From positions 806,001 through 870,000 of the forward strand of contig JARUPY010000538.1 in the NCBI GenBank assembly GCA_029817715.1: a stretch of 64,000 nt of DNA. The letters run 5' to 3'. The DNA comes from Melastoma dodecandrum (lineage: Eukaryota > Streptophyta > Magnoliopsida > Myrtales > Melastomataceae). Positions 21,424-34,100 of this stretch are shown here, piece by piece. Both the position numbers and the translations under genes were made by a program. Below the pieces are notes generated by a model that made no database searches, was not told the DNA's origin, and saw only the letters and a list, made by a program, of their open reading frames with translations. The number at the start of each line of letters is the position of its first letter. Position 1 is the stretch's first letter.

Positions 21424-24400
21424 AATTTAAACAACGTGGATGCGGATTCAAAAGAAAACTTACCAATTGCTTCTCTTGGCGAAACTCTCGTGTTGTTCAG
21501 AAGCTCCATACGTCAAATATTATTTTATACTTTAGACAAGAAATATTTATTTAAAGAATCACTTGAGCAATTACATGTTGGGAGATACGGGTATAATAAT
21601 ATAAATACGATACTACATAAATCATGGTTATGTTTATTTAACTCGATCATTTTCGTGTCTAAACGGATTAAAATTTCTTATAACAAAGATATTTGTGTTC
21701 CTTATTTCTCCATGAGGCAGAGCTTAAACGAAGTAATTTTTATCTCACCATTGAAATTTTATGACATATTTAAATGCACGATTCCGTCTTTTTGAGGTTT
21801 ATAATTCTTTCTGTAAAAGGGTCACCGAAATATATTTTTTTAAAGTCACTTGAAAATAAAAAATATTTTTTATTTTTACACTTTGTATTTATATTTGATA
21901 TTCATTATAAATTTTACATTTTACCCTATATTTAGTTACCATTAATAATTTTTTAATTCAATTGAAATTGTTGAAAGATAATGATTCATATCAAAATTTC
22001 ATATATATTAATATATTTAACTCTATTATATTCAGTGTTTTATTAATATTTTACTAAGGAAATATTTTATAATGATTGTCTAACGATTTCTTATTTAGTA
22101 ATAAATTTATGAAATTATTTTTTAGCAACTAAAGAAATAATAAAAGATTATACACTAAACAGAGGTAAATGAGAGCGACATTCCATTATGACACTACTCA
22201 TTGAAAACCTTTCCAAGATAACCTAATGGACAAAACCTTTGTGAATAAATTTATTAGATTCTTTGATGAATGTATTTGATGAACATCAATATCACCATTT
22301 AAGATAAATGATGTTAGACAATCAATAAGTATTTAAAAATTAAAAATATATTTACTATCATGCGCCTTCAGATGGATCCAAATATCACTCTTTTCCCATG
22401 TGTTTCATAAAAAAATTATCTCTATGGTTTTATTTGTATCATCGTCATCATTTTCCTTGTCTTCTTCCTCCAAAAGGTCTTGCTCCAAGATAACGTTCAA
22501 TAATATATGATCTAACGAAGCAATAACGGGAGGATTTAATAAAGTATTCTTTTAAAAAAGAATAAAACCTTTTTCTAAAAAGTAGTAACATATCATTTCA
22601 TATATTTTCTGACATCTTGACTTAGATTAGGAAGAATGATTGATTTATAATAAACTTTGATTTTTAATATTAGCTGTGTCAGCTGTGGAAAAAAAAACAA
22701 TTATCATTATTATATAACAGAGAAAATAACAAAAAATTATGATATTATTTTACCTTAAATTTATCGCATTCAACTATAGTTCATTGTTAGTAATTATTAG
22801 GTTAGTAAAAATATTCTATACGTCGTGGTCATAACATCCAATATCACGATATGTTTGAATGGATGTTCGAGTTACATTTTGGTACAAAATATTCTTCAAA
22901 ATTTTAAACATGCGTTTACCACATCAATCGAAAAAGCTCTAATTTTTTGAGAATTATTTTTCCAAATATTGATTAAAATATAAGTAAACTAAAAATGTCG
23001 TAAAATATTATATGGATTGTTGCCTTTAGAAAATCATATTACCACGTAGCCTTAGTAAATTAGAGAACTATGTTTTACTTAATAATTTTGTTACTTTGTA
23101 ATTACAAAATAAAACAAAATTTCGTGAAATGTTGATTTTTATTTCTAATAACGGAAAAAAATAATTCTATGAAGACTTGAATTACAAAACATGGTAAAGT
23201 TTCACCAAATTATTACTTGAATTACTCAAATATATTTTCCTTGTCAAATTCTTGTATGAAATATTGGTCATGCTAGTTGAAGGCGGCAAGCTAAAAAGTA
23301 CTCTATTAAACCTAACTCGTATACGACAAGTAGAAGTTAAACCAACAAGGAATCAACTGAGAAAATTTTTACAGTGCCACAATTAATCAAACTGAGGTCA
23401 ACTCAACAAAAACGAAAATACGATGAAAGTGGAACTAAAATTACTAGAAAAATAAAATAATAACTCAATAAATAAATAAAAGTCTAGAATCATTAAGTTT
23501 CCCCAAATGAATTATCCAACTCTTCCCTTCGCTTCTTCGTTCACCAAATTCTTAAGTTACTAACCTACAATTAGTTATCTCCTTACGCCTCTCTCAATTA
23601 GTCTAAAGATGTATTTTTCTATCGAGCTAATCCATTCATTCTAAAATAATTAACTGGTGAGAATTCATTATCTGTCGATCCTAAATGGTTGGATAAGGTG
23701 ATCCAATATATTCTTATCCTTATTCCTAATTAGCACTATTTTTTAATACAACATAAGCTATCCAATCCACGACTTAACCTAAAATAGTTATTTCAAACTA
23801 CTAGGAAATCAAGTTAATTGCTGATCAGACGATCAAGATAGGGATAAATAACCACACAATTTTAAAAATTATGAAGAAAGGAATTCAATCATCAAAATAA
23901 AAGTACCATTAAAGTCCTAGAAACGAAAATTAGTTCAGAATATAATAAACATCCAAAATTAAGAAGAAAACAACAAAATCATCAGAAAAAAGGGAAAATA
24001 GAAACGGAATGCACTTCCTATCCTATGCTTCGGGAAATAGTCGCATCGTCTGATCCTCCATTTAAGCCTTAGTCGTTACTTACCTTCTCACTCTCTTCAT
24101 ATTGGATGTCTTCGAAACTTTAAAAAATTCAGAATGCTTTTTCCCTTTAGGGTTACGCCTAAATATAACGTTCCTTGAAAAAGATTTATCAATACTTTTT
24201 TAAATATAATAAAAAATTCGTATATATTTTACGTCAAACATTTTAGTCTCGAAATACCATGCATACTTTGTGAAAATGGTTTATACAAACACCTTCCCGA
24301 CATATACTTTATATAACATGAAATTTTCTGTCACTTTCACTCGATTTATCGATTCCAACTACTGGACAGAAGATTCGTTTTAACTTTTTTTTTTTATTAC

Positions 24401-27400
24401 GAAATCGACGTAATTTTACAAAATTTACATGGAAAAAAAATAGGGCCCACGACTTATGTCCCCTCTAAGCCACGCATGTCACGTGCACAAAAAGAATAAG
24501 GGAAACAATTGAGAGTCGGTGGAGCTTATCTTCGAATTGCATCATGGAGAGGTGCCTCGGAAATGGCTTGGGTCGAGAGTCAAAATCAGATTTACATAGA
24601 AGTTACTTTTTAGTCTAGAAGAAGGTTAGTTAGAGAGAAACTTCTTCCAGGAAGAACGCAAAATTGTATCCTTCATTAGCAAAAACACGTACATAACATA
24701 TTAAAAGGAAAGGACTACAATTGCTGAATGCTTGCAGAGTAGTAAAAATGACTCGACAGTAACATAAATACTTTCCCAGGAATGAAATTGTCCCGCGTAG
24801 ATTTTTTGATCTTCAACTTCTTTAGGCAATGAATGGATTCCATCATCGTTATGTATACAGTGCTAAATTTAAATGCAATGTCGGCAAACATGGTAACAAC
24901 ACGTGATGCACGACGATAGGTTGTGTTGTGCTCACCTGATTCCTGCAGAGTGGAGGAGCCCATCCCCAGATATTGAAAAAGATGTCTCTTACCACGTGAA
25001 TCATGTCAGGCCTCTTTGTCATATTCTTTTACAATTATGCAGGATGAAAGAAAGACGATGAAAAACAATTCCTGCATTCTCTGTTGTTTAGATACAAATA
25101 TTGGGGCCATTTTACGTCAGAAAGGCGATATGGTTCTAACATAATTATACGTATCTATCTAGTGACTTAACAGCATGAGTTCCCTAAACCCTAAAATCCG
25201 TTTCCATTTTTTCAGCGAGGATTAATCAAAGTACTTATTCTTCATCTCTCTCGACCTCCCTCCTAGTTCTCTAGAGTCTTTAATGCGGGGGTTGGTCCAG
25301 TTAAGTAAACAACCCCAACTCCAAGCAAGTAGTAAAGGAGTCCCACTGCTTTCAGTGAATAACCAAGCGAGAATGAAGCCAGTCGACAATGCAGGAGCAG
25401 GACTTCAGTTGATCGCCAAGAAGTCAATATTAAAGGAATCCAGTTGAGAAGTCTTCCGTAGACAATCCCGCTTCATTAAATCGTTTATTAACTTTTTCGA
25501 AACGACTCAACATTACTTCTTTCCTTTAATTTTCTAAAAAGCTTGCAAATACGGTTGTGTATCCGCTACTTTTAGGCATCATTTCAATTTCCAAATTAAC
25601 ATCTAATTTCCTAAATTAGACAACCTCAAGCGTATTGTAATCTTTAAAGATACAGAATTTTGAAATTGAAACCAAGAAACCTATTAGGCTTTGTGTACAC
25701 TTCTCTTATCATTTGATAGATTCCAAGTGTGTGAGATTTATCCGAACGTTTACCTCATTGATGGTGATTGGTTTTACCTGATTGTGATGTTGCTCAACCT
25801 CATGATTGTCCAGTGGTGCATTAGTTGTACCATGACTTTCGAGTAGGGCTCGTTCCAGTCCCACCTTCGATGGTGATTCACGTAGTATTAAAGGTTGTCG
25901 GTTGTGTATGTCATCTATCGTTACTTTCTTTGCTTAATACTTCGGTGGGAGAGGATGATGGCAACCTACTCGATCGGTAAAGTGGTTGCGTCATCATTGA
26001 AAAGATGACGGAGTTTGCAAAGCCATGGTCGAGTTGCATTAATGTGAGGTGGATTCCAAAAAGGAGTAATCGAGTCAAGAATGATCACTCAACCAGCGAA
26101 CAACGAGCCTATATAGTTCGTCTTGTTCAATTGAGTGTATGAGGGTCATTCGAGAAGTGTACAAGTGTAAGTTGAGAGAATGTTAATTAATAATTTTAAT
26201 GATGTGGATTCAACAAGGTTACATTGGTGGATTAAATAAATGGAATTCGTGCTTTGTAAGTTATAGTTTGCAGGTACATCTTAATTATTTTGCATGTATA
26301 ATATATGATTCGTGGATTGGTCCATGATCAAATCTCATTTTACCATGATATATATCTTATGATATGGCGATGTCCAATCACGCCCGAACCATATAATATA
26401 TAATTAATTTGGAAAGAAATTAATAAAAAAATTCAGTACGTTAAGTCTAATTTCATTTTAACGAGAACGAAGGCATTTTCCTCAACAACCACATTACCCA
26501 TCAAGAAATATTTTTTTTATTAAAATCTAATTTCGCCTGATGATGAAGTCGCATATATCATTTTTCCCGTCCTCTCGGGTTTAATCTCACTATAGAGCTT
26601 CACGGTTTACATTAGACATGCTCAATGGACGAGTTCAGATAGTTTTTGGGCTGAATTTATTCGGGCTAAACATATTTATTCATTATCTAAATCCGCTAGG
26701 CCCTAACGCTAGATTTCTCAGTGTTAAAATTTTTTTACCTAAGACCATACTCGACCCAAAAGCTCGGTACAATATAATAAAAATGAAAAATTTAAATTAA
26801 ATATAACAAAAGTATAAATAAAAGTAAAAACCCTTCTAACTAGGTAGGGTTGACCGGATAAAGTTATTATTTTATTTGCTCGAACTCAATTCAAAATTTA
26901 ATCGGGTGTAAAAATTACGGTCACACCAGACCCATTCGAATAATTATACAGTAAATCCAATCAAATAATGGACGGATTGCTCAGGGCAATTGGGGGCCGA
27001 GCCCACGAGCAGGTCTAGTTGGCCGACAAGACTATAGTAATTGATTTATCGTAAAAACAAAAGCCGTAATGATTCACGTTTAGACAAACTGGATGGGCCG
27101 GGATCCATCGTTTCCTCAACTTCTGAAGGGGTTTCATTCAACCATGGGCTGCCAGTGTTTTAAAATGCTATGTTCGATCGTATGTCGTTGACTTGACTCT
27201 GGTGGTATGGATAACATTGATTTTCAAACAGAAGTCCTCCTCCTCCTCCTCCTCCTCCTCCTCCTCCACTGGACTAATAAGATTCGGTTCCGGATTGTAA
27301 TAACCATGTCCTAAAATTAGGGAGATGTTCAAAGTAACAAAAACAGAAACAAAAGAAAAAGATCACATCCAGTTATTTAGCTGGAAGAATTAGCAAACCA

Positions 27401-27500
27401 CCCCCAAGAAAATAGAAGAGACAATTTTGTTGTTTCCTTTCCTTTCTTTTTGGGTATTTGTTTTCCCCCACCTTCTAATCTGACTTCCTTTCCGTCCTCC
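21424..27500. other. large AT-rich gene-free spacer
   Basis: About 6 kb with no supported gene. It is AT-rich with stop codons in every frame and probably contains decayed transposons (for example around 22150-22640 and 23390-24130), though no domain can be read. A weak exon-like minus-strand stretch at 24715-25030 is treated under findings. Near the right end it carries a (TCC)n microsatellite and the promoter region of the PERK gene. Confidence 0.4.
27235..27267 (+). repeat. (TCC)11 microsatellite
   Basis: Eleven perfect TCC units, about 0.5 kb upstream of the PERK start codon. Likely polymorphic. Pyrimidine-rich stretches of this kind are common in plant promoters and 5' UTRs. Confidence 0.95.
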
Positions 27501-27534
27501 CGTTTTTTCCTCTCTTGAACGAATCTTTCAGGAG

Positions 27535-27773
27535 GTAATTAAGCCTTCCCCTTCAAATTAAACTCCGTGATTCCAAAGCATAATTACCTTTTTTTTTAAT
27601 AAAAAAAATAGTTATATTCTTGTTCTTGTCTTTCATTCGTTCATCTTTGGGGGGGGGCCGCTCAAGGATCACGACGGGAGCCTTCTCCGGAGAGGTTCGT
27701 CCTCCCCCCCCACCATTTTCCCTGCCTGGTCGTGGGAAAATCTCTTTTTGATCCGCCACTACGCCTTTTGCAG
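27535..27773 (+). other. possible 5' UTR intron of the PERK gene
   Basis: Donor CAGGAG|GTAATT at 27535 and acceptor TTTTGCAG ending at 27773, one base before the ATG. Includes runs of eight or more G and C near 27652 and 27706. Splice signals are the only evidence. Confidence 0.4.
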
Positions 27774-27774
27774 G

Positions 27775-30355
27775 ATGAGTTTGCCTAATGGGACTTCTCC
27801 CGCTCCGGAAGCCTCCGTTGTCTCCCCACCAGCCCTCGTCGAGTCTCCCCCGCCGCCCGATTTGGGTTCGTCAACCTCCCCGCCCCCACCGTCCTCCGTC
27901 TCATCTCCCGCTCCTGCTTCGCCCAGCACCACTCCTTCGGATGTTTCCTCACCACCTCCGTCCCCCGAGTCCTTGGGCAATAAGTCCCCTCCATCCTCCA
28001 ACACCGGGACAGATTCTGGCCCCACCATCGCTTCACCTCCTCCACCGAGTTCATCGGCATCACCAACCCTAAATGCATTATCCCCTCCTCCTCCGGCGAG
28101 CAAATCGACTGCAACGAGCAGCTCTAAAACCCCAACGTCAACATTGACATCGGCTAACTTGCCGCTTGTGGTCGGGATCACGGTCGGGGTTGGGTTGTTG
28201 GTCATTGCTCTGCTCGCAATTTGCATCACGTGTTTTTGTAAGAAAAAGAAGAGGAGACATAGCGACATGCACTACTACATGAATTCTCATAAAGGTAATA
28301 ACTCCATCGAACCGAATAAATATCCCCGCACGTTGATGCATATGGGAATTTCTCTGTGTATTTCTCAAGTAATGATTAATGGATGGTGAATCAATCCATT
28401 CACTTAGAATTCTAATCATATGCTTTCAATTCTCATTTTTCTCACCTTTTTGCAAAAAATTAGCGGGGTCGGAGTACTTCCCCAGTGCGGTGCAGCAGCC
28501 GCACCCGGGCTGGCATGGAGTTAGTTCAGAGTACGGCATGAACATGCATGCCCCACCCGGCTCCGGCTGGCCAGCACCCCCGCCGCCGCCACCGATGATG
28601 AGCAGCGGAGACATGAGTTCGAGCTTATCCGGGCACCGTCGCAACCCATCATCGCCGGCCCTGGCCCTCGGATTCAACAGCGGGATGTTCACATATGAGG
28701 AGCTGGCAGCCGCGACGGGAGGGTTCTCACAGGTGAACCTATTGGGACAGGGAGGGTTCGGGTACGTGCACAAGGGAGTGTTACAGAATGGAAAGGAGGT
28801 GGCGGTGAAGAGCCTGAAAGCTGGGAGCGGACAGGGTGAGAGGGAGTTCCAGGCAGAAGTGGAGATCATCAGTAGGGTTCACCATCGTCACCTGGTGTCG
28901 CTAGTCGGTTACAGCGTCTCGGGCGGGCAAAGGATGTTGGTCTATGAGTTCATCCCTAACAAGACCTTGGAGCATCACCTTTATGGTTAGTCCTTGACAA
29001 CATGTCGTATTTCCTTTTTTTTTTTTTATTAAACCACCGATGGCAATTCTTTATATATACATATGCAGGAAGTGGTGTGGCGGTGATGGACTGGTCAACA
29101 AGACTTCGGATAGCTACTGGATCAGCCAAAGGACTTGCTTACCTTCACGAAGATTGTGAGTTCCACATTTATTATTTCATGTGTTCTTGTTTAGTTCAAC
29201 CATTGATAAAAAAAAAAATAAAAAAATTCAGGCCACCCGAAGATTATCCACAGGGACATTAAGGCCGCCAACATTCTCATCGACAACAACTTCGAAGCTA
29301 TGGTATTATTATCGGGATTGATTAATTTGATAATTTGATCGCTCCATCGCTTCTGAATGTCCCTTATTTATTTATCTATTTTGTTGTAAAGGTGGCTGAT
29401 TTTGGTTTGGCAAAGCTCTCTTCGGACAATTACACTCACGTCTCCACTCGTATCATGGGAACGTTCGGGTAAGATCGTGTGGATGGCATTTAATCTATCA
29501 AGCACTTACGATCAACCCCCAGCAACATACGAGGATAAATGGCGTTTGTGCTATCATTGTGATTTGAGATTTGTTGTTTGGTACTAAGGTGTGTGTTCGC
29601 ATCCAAAACCGACAGGTATTTGGCACCGGAGTACGCAGCAAGTGGGAAACTGACTGAGAAATCGGATGTTTTCTCCTTCGGGGTAATGCTCCTGGAGATT
29701 ATCACGGGAAAACGCCCCGTCGATCTCAACAACGTCATGGAAGATAGTCTCGTGGATTGGGTAACTAGCTGCAATCTTTCCCCATTCTTGCAGTACAAGT
29801 TGAAATAAGAAAAATTAGGATCTACTCTTGATGGCGATTCACGGAATATTTCAGGCTAGGCCACTGATGGCTAATGCCCTAGAGACCGGAAACTACGATG
29901 AGCTGGTGGATCCTCTCCTTGAGGGAAATTACAACCAAAATGAGGTGGGTCGCATGGTTGCATGTGCCTCCGCCGCGACCCGCCACTCTGCGAAAAAGCG
30001 CCCGAAGATGAGCCAGGTAATTTATTATGCATTATTCTACCTCCTTTCGTGCTTCAATTGTTACACTGTCTCCTGGGGGAAATACTGAGAGATCGAAATG
30101 TATTATCGTCCGCGACAGATTGTTCGTGCGCTAGAAGGGGACGTGTCCCTGGATGACCTGAATGAGGGCGTGAGGCCTGGGCAGAGCCACGTGTTCATGC
30201 CGAACATGAGCTCGGACTACGATGCGGATTCCTACCAGGCTGACATGAAGAAGTTCAGGAAGGTGGCGTTGTCGAGCCAAGATTATGGTAGCAGCGATTA
30301 TGGTGCATCTAGCGGGGACTCAAGAGAGATGGGTCGTTCACCGAACAAGTTCTAA
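27775..30355 (+). CDS. proline-rich extensin-like receptor kinase (PERK)
   Basis: Eight exons: 27775-28294, 28464-28985, 29069-29155, 29232-29302, 29392-29468, 29616-29760, 29855-30016, 30119-30355. Joined in phase they give 606 residues. An extracellular part (1-125) rich in Pro and Ser with SPPPP-type clusters lacks a clear signal peptide, as usual for PERKs. One transmembrane helix (about 130-155) is followed by a KKKKRR stop-transfer. A cytoplasmic kinase has GQGGFG, catalytic Lys in VAVK (289), [13 protein letters not shown] and GTFGYLAPEY, all intact, so it should be active as a Ser/Thr kinase. PERKs are proposed cell-wall sensors affecting growth and wounding. The start at 27775 opens the typical short MSxP-type N-terminus. 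Which PERK subgroup this belongs to cannot be settled by eye. Confidence 0.93.
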
Positions 30356-31155
30356 TCATCAGGATCGCCGTTGATATCATGGAAAAGAACCAAAGGAAAA
30401 TGGGGATCTTAAAGAGGGAGAGATGGGCAAATTTGTAATGGTTAAAAATTCACGAGTTATTCACTTTTTTTTTCCATTTTTTGTTGTTGGTTTGTTTGTG
30501 GAGAAGACTCAATCCCTTTTGTTTGTGTCTCAATTTACTGAAAAAGAAATTGTCCCGAGTTACGGGTGTCAACTTGTGTCTTTCCTTTATCGTAGTATAT
30601 ATATAAAGAGTAAACCCTTCTTGTGCTATTTACTGGTTTGGTATCACGAACTTAGAAAAAGAGTAATTCATGATTAACTTTTACTCTTGCAAAAAGATTA
30701 TTTAATTATCATTATTTTAACGCGGGTTATTTTGATCTTTATCTCCTTTCAAACAAATAGGTAATGCCCCGATCGATCATCTTTGTGGTTTCTGATTTTG
30801 ATTTTCTAGTCACTGCTGTTTTGGTTGATTGGTCTTTCATTTAGAATTCATGATCATTTAGTCACATTTTAATGTAGATATATTTTCAGAAAGAGGGGGG
30901 GAGGAAGAAAGCCCCACCCAGCAACGTTTCCCTAAGCGGTGTAAGTTCCATTTGTGGATGGGCTTTATGAGGCCCAAAAGAAAAAGCCCAAATCAATCGA
31001 ATCACACTTTAAGTAGCCCCTTGTCGCATTCTTCCTCCAGAAATCCCCAGGAACCAAAACATCAAAAAGGAAGAAAAACAAAGCCCCTCGTTTCCTCTGC
31101 GGAGGAGGAAGCCTAAAAGAGTAGGAAAGGAAACGCTGATCAGGCAGACGTGGAG
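30356..31155. other. spacer between PERK and U1-70K
   Basis: PERK 3' UTR, then the short promoter and 5' UTR of U1-70K. No other gene is seen. The two genes are co-oriented and only 0.8 kb apart. Confidence 0.5.
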
Positions 31156-34100
31156 ATGGGGGACTACAACGATGCGTTGATGCGCAACCAGAACTCCGGG
31201 GTTCAGACTCGAACCAAAGCACAGAGTCGCGCTAATGTCCTCCAGCTCAAGCTGGTCGGGTTTCCTCCGCTTTTTCTTTTTTTTTATAAAATTGATCAGT
31301 GGCTCGTTTGTGATCTGATTACCTTATTTAGGTTTTTCTTCCTTAGCTGTTTGGTGACGTTGATTCGAGGAACGTAGTGCTGTTTTGTTATTCATGGATG
31401 GGTTTAGGTTTAGGTGTCGTTGATTCGAGGTATGTGTTGGCGTTTTGGTTATTCAGGGATGTGTTTAGGTTTTGTAGTGCTGTTCAATTTTCGGTGTCGT
31501 GTTTATGTTCTATGAAAGTGAAATGATAGTGACAGTGAGCGGTTTTTCCCGGTTTTCTTTCTCTCTTAGTAGAGGAGGCCCTAGGGAGTCTTTGTTTTAA
31601 GCCGATTCCCCCCCGTTTTGTTCGATGATAGGTTTTATGGCTTCCTTTTGTGTTGTCATTTCCGTCTTAATTTGGTGCTAGGGTTTCCCTGCTGTTCCTA
31701 ATCAATTCATTGTCTTGTGTTGCTGAATGGGTTTTTATCGTCTCTGTTTCTGATTTTGCCATCACACAGGTGAGAGTCTCTTCTTTTGGGAAGTTCTGAT
31801 ATGCTAAACGTTTTAAGTTAAGTGAAGCGTTGATGTGATATGGAATTTTTTAACTGTTTTTGCAGATTGGACAAAGTCATCAAACAGGTCTGACAGCGAA
31901 TCTTTTGAAGCTGTTTGAGCCGAGGCCTCCTTTGGAGTTCAAGCCTCCCCCTGAGAAAAGGAAATGCCCGCCGTACTCAGGCTAGTCTTGACTAGAACTT
32001 TCGTTTAATAAATTAATGCCTCATTTTGTGTGTTTTGATCCATTTCTCAGCCTCGTTACGTGTTTCCTGTGTTGTAGGGATTGGACAATTCGTGAGTCAC
32101 TTTGCTGAGCCAGGTGATCCGGAATATTCCCCTCCTGTTCAAGAGGCTGAAACACCTGTAAGTGTGAAACCTTTTCAGAAAAACTTCTTGTGGTAATCAG
32201 AGAATCCATATTTGTGAAGTGTTTGTGATGTTATTCTGCATGAGCAATGTGGAGATGCCCTGGTTTTTATATGGTGGATAATTGCTATCAAATCGTTGAA
32301 TTGTAAAGTTCATTTTTTCGTATGTGTTGGATGAAGGTTCAAGCTGAAGTGTGGAAGTTACTTTGAATAAAAGCAATATGAGCGAAACCTCATGGGAGAA
32401 ATTATATTTATTGAATATGTATGACCAAGTTAATATTGTTGTTCTTTCCCTTGCCATTTACGACACCACTTCCTTCATTTTCTTGATGGTATTATAGTGA
32501 GACCAGCACCCCGTTCTCACACTTGTGCCAATTTGCTTCGCTTCAACATTTTAAAGTCTTCTCTTTCCATTAACTACCATTCGTTTTCTGATCTGCGTTT
32601 ATGCTTGTTGACACTTTATTAAAAGAAGAAATATGGAAGAGTAAAAACAAAGACAACTTCGTGCCATTTTTTCCTTTGTTACTTGGACCTTCTACTTATG
32701 AATCTGATGGTCTAGTGCATTTTGTCTGGGGAAAGAACAATCTATTAGGGACGAATATGAAACTGGGTAGTTTTAAATATTTGACTTTCTGTGCTCAAAA
32801 GTTTTTAACGCCTTCTTATATATTTTTATGTCATGTGTGCCGTATTTGATTGACCTTACATAATTAGCGTTGATAAAGAAATAGATACAAATCTAGCCCT
32901 CTAGCCCAATATAGCACCATGGTAAGGTTGACATTTGAATTGTTCACATTGTGTTTTTAATCAAATTCTGAAGAAATCGTAAGGTTGACCTGTGATTCAA
33001 AATAATACATGGTTGACCCAGTCAAATGCATCATTTGGTTTGTTCTTAAGAGTTTGATAACACTGCTGTGGTTTAATATTCTTTCATGCCGTTCTGTCAT
33101 GAAAAAGTTATTTATTCTACTGGACCCTTCTTTCAATAATGTGTTGAAGCCACCACTGTAGTCATATTTTGTGAACTTCTGATTATCTTTTAAATGTTGA
33201 CATATTACCCTAATATATGATATCAAGGGAAATTATGTTTAGTTGAATTTTGTGTTATATCCTTCAATGGGCATGCTCATTTGAATTGTTCTGAGCTATT
33301 CTACCAAGAACTAGCGCCCCTAATGAACTGTATATCTGCATATAAAAATATGCACAAGGATTGGATGCTAGATATTTGTTTGGGAGTGTCATAGTCTGGA
33401 TCATTACTTAGACAATTGGCTTACATCAAATATAACCACCCGTTCAACTATCCATGGAATTCCTTGTAAGAGTGAGTCTATCTTGGTACATCTTCTACTT
33501 CTTGTCAAATATTTGCACGGGCATGGGACTACTACCTACATGGATGGTTGTCTTCCCATATTCAGCACTATGCATGAAGCATTTTTGCACACAAGGACAC
33601 GTGTAACGAAGATGAGCTGTCTTATCTGCTACTATTTACTGTTTAGACACAAAGGAGAGCTAGAATACACCAACTGCGTCTGGAGAAGGGAGCTGAGAAG
33701 GCTGCTGAGGAGTTAAAGAATTGTGAGCAATTTTCTTGTGTTTCTGCTGGAAAATTATACTTTTATATATGGTTGTTAGATTCTTTTATATGAATTTCCA
33801 TTTTCTTGTTGAACAGATGATCCAAACAATGACTCAAATATTTCTGGAGATCCTTACAAGACACTTTTTGTGGCAAAGCTTGTGAGTCATTTCCCCTTAC
33901 TATGTCGTATGAGGACATATTAAATGCTGAGCTTCTGACACCATTATTTTCTGCAGAGTTACGAAACCACTGAGAGTCGACTCAAGAGGGAGTTTGAGTC
34001 TTATGGGCCAATTAAACGGGTAGGTAATCTGTGTTTCCATTCGTGGTTCGGTAAGAAGAGCCTTTGCACACTTATCTGAAGTTATTGGTTGTGGTTGCTA

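Noticed and set aside
27759..28268. 169-codon minus-strand frame, Gly/Glu-rich
   Set aside because: Antisense shadow of the Pro/Ser-rich PERK ectodomain; GC-rich low-complexity coding leaves the opposite strand open.
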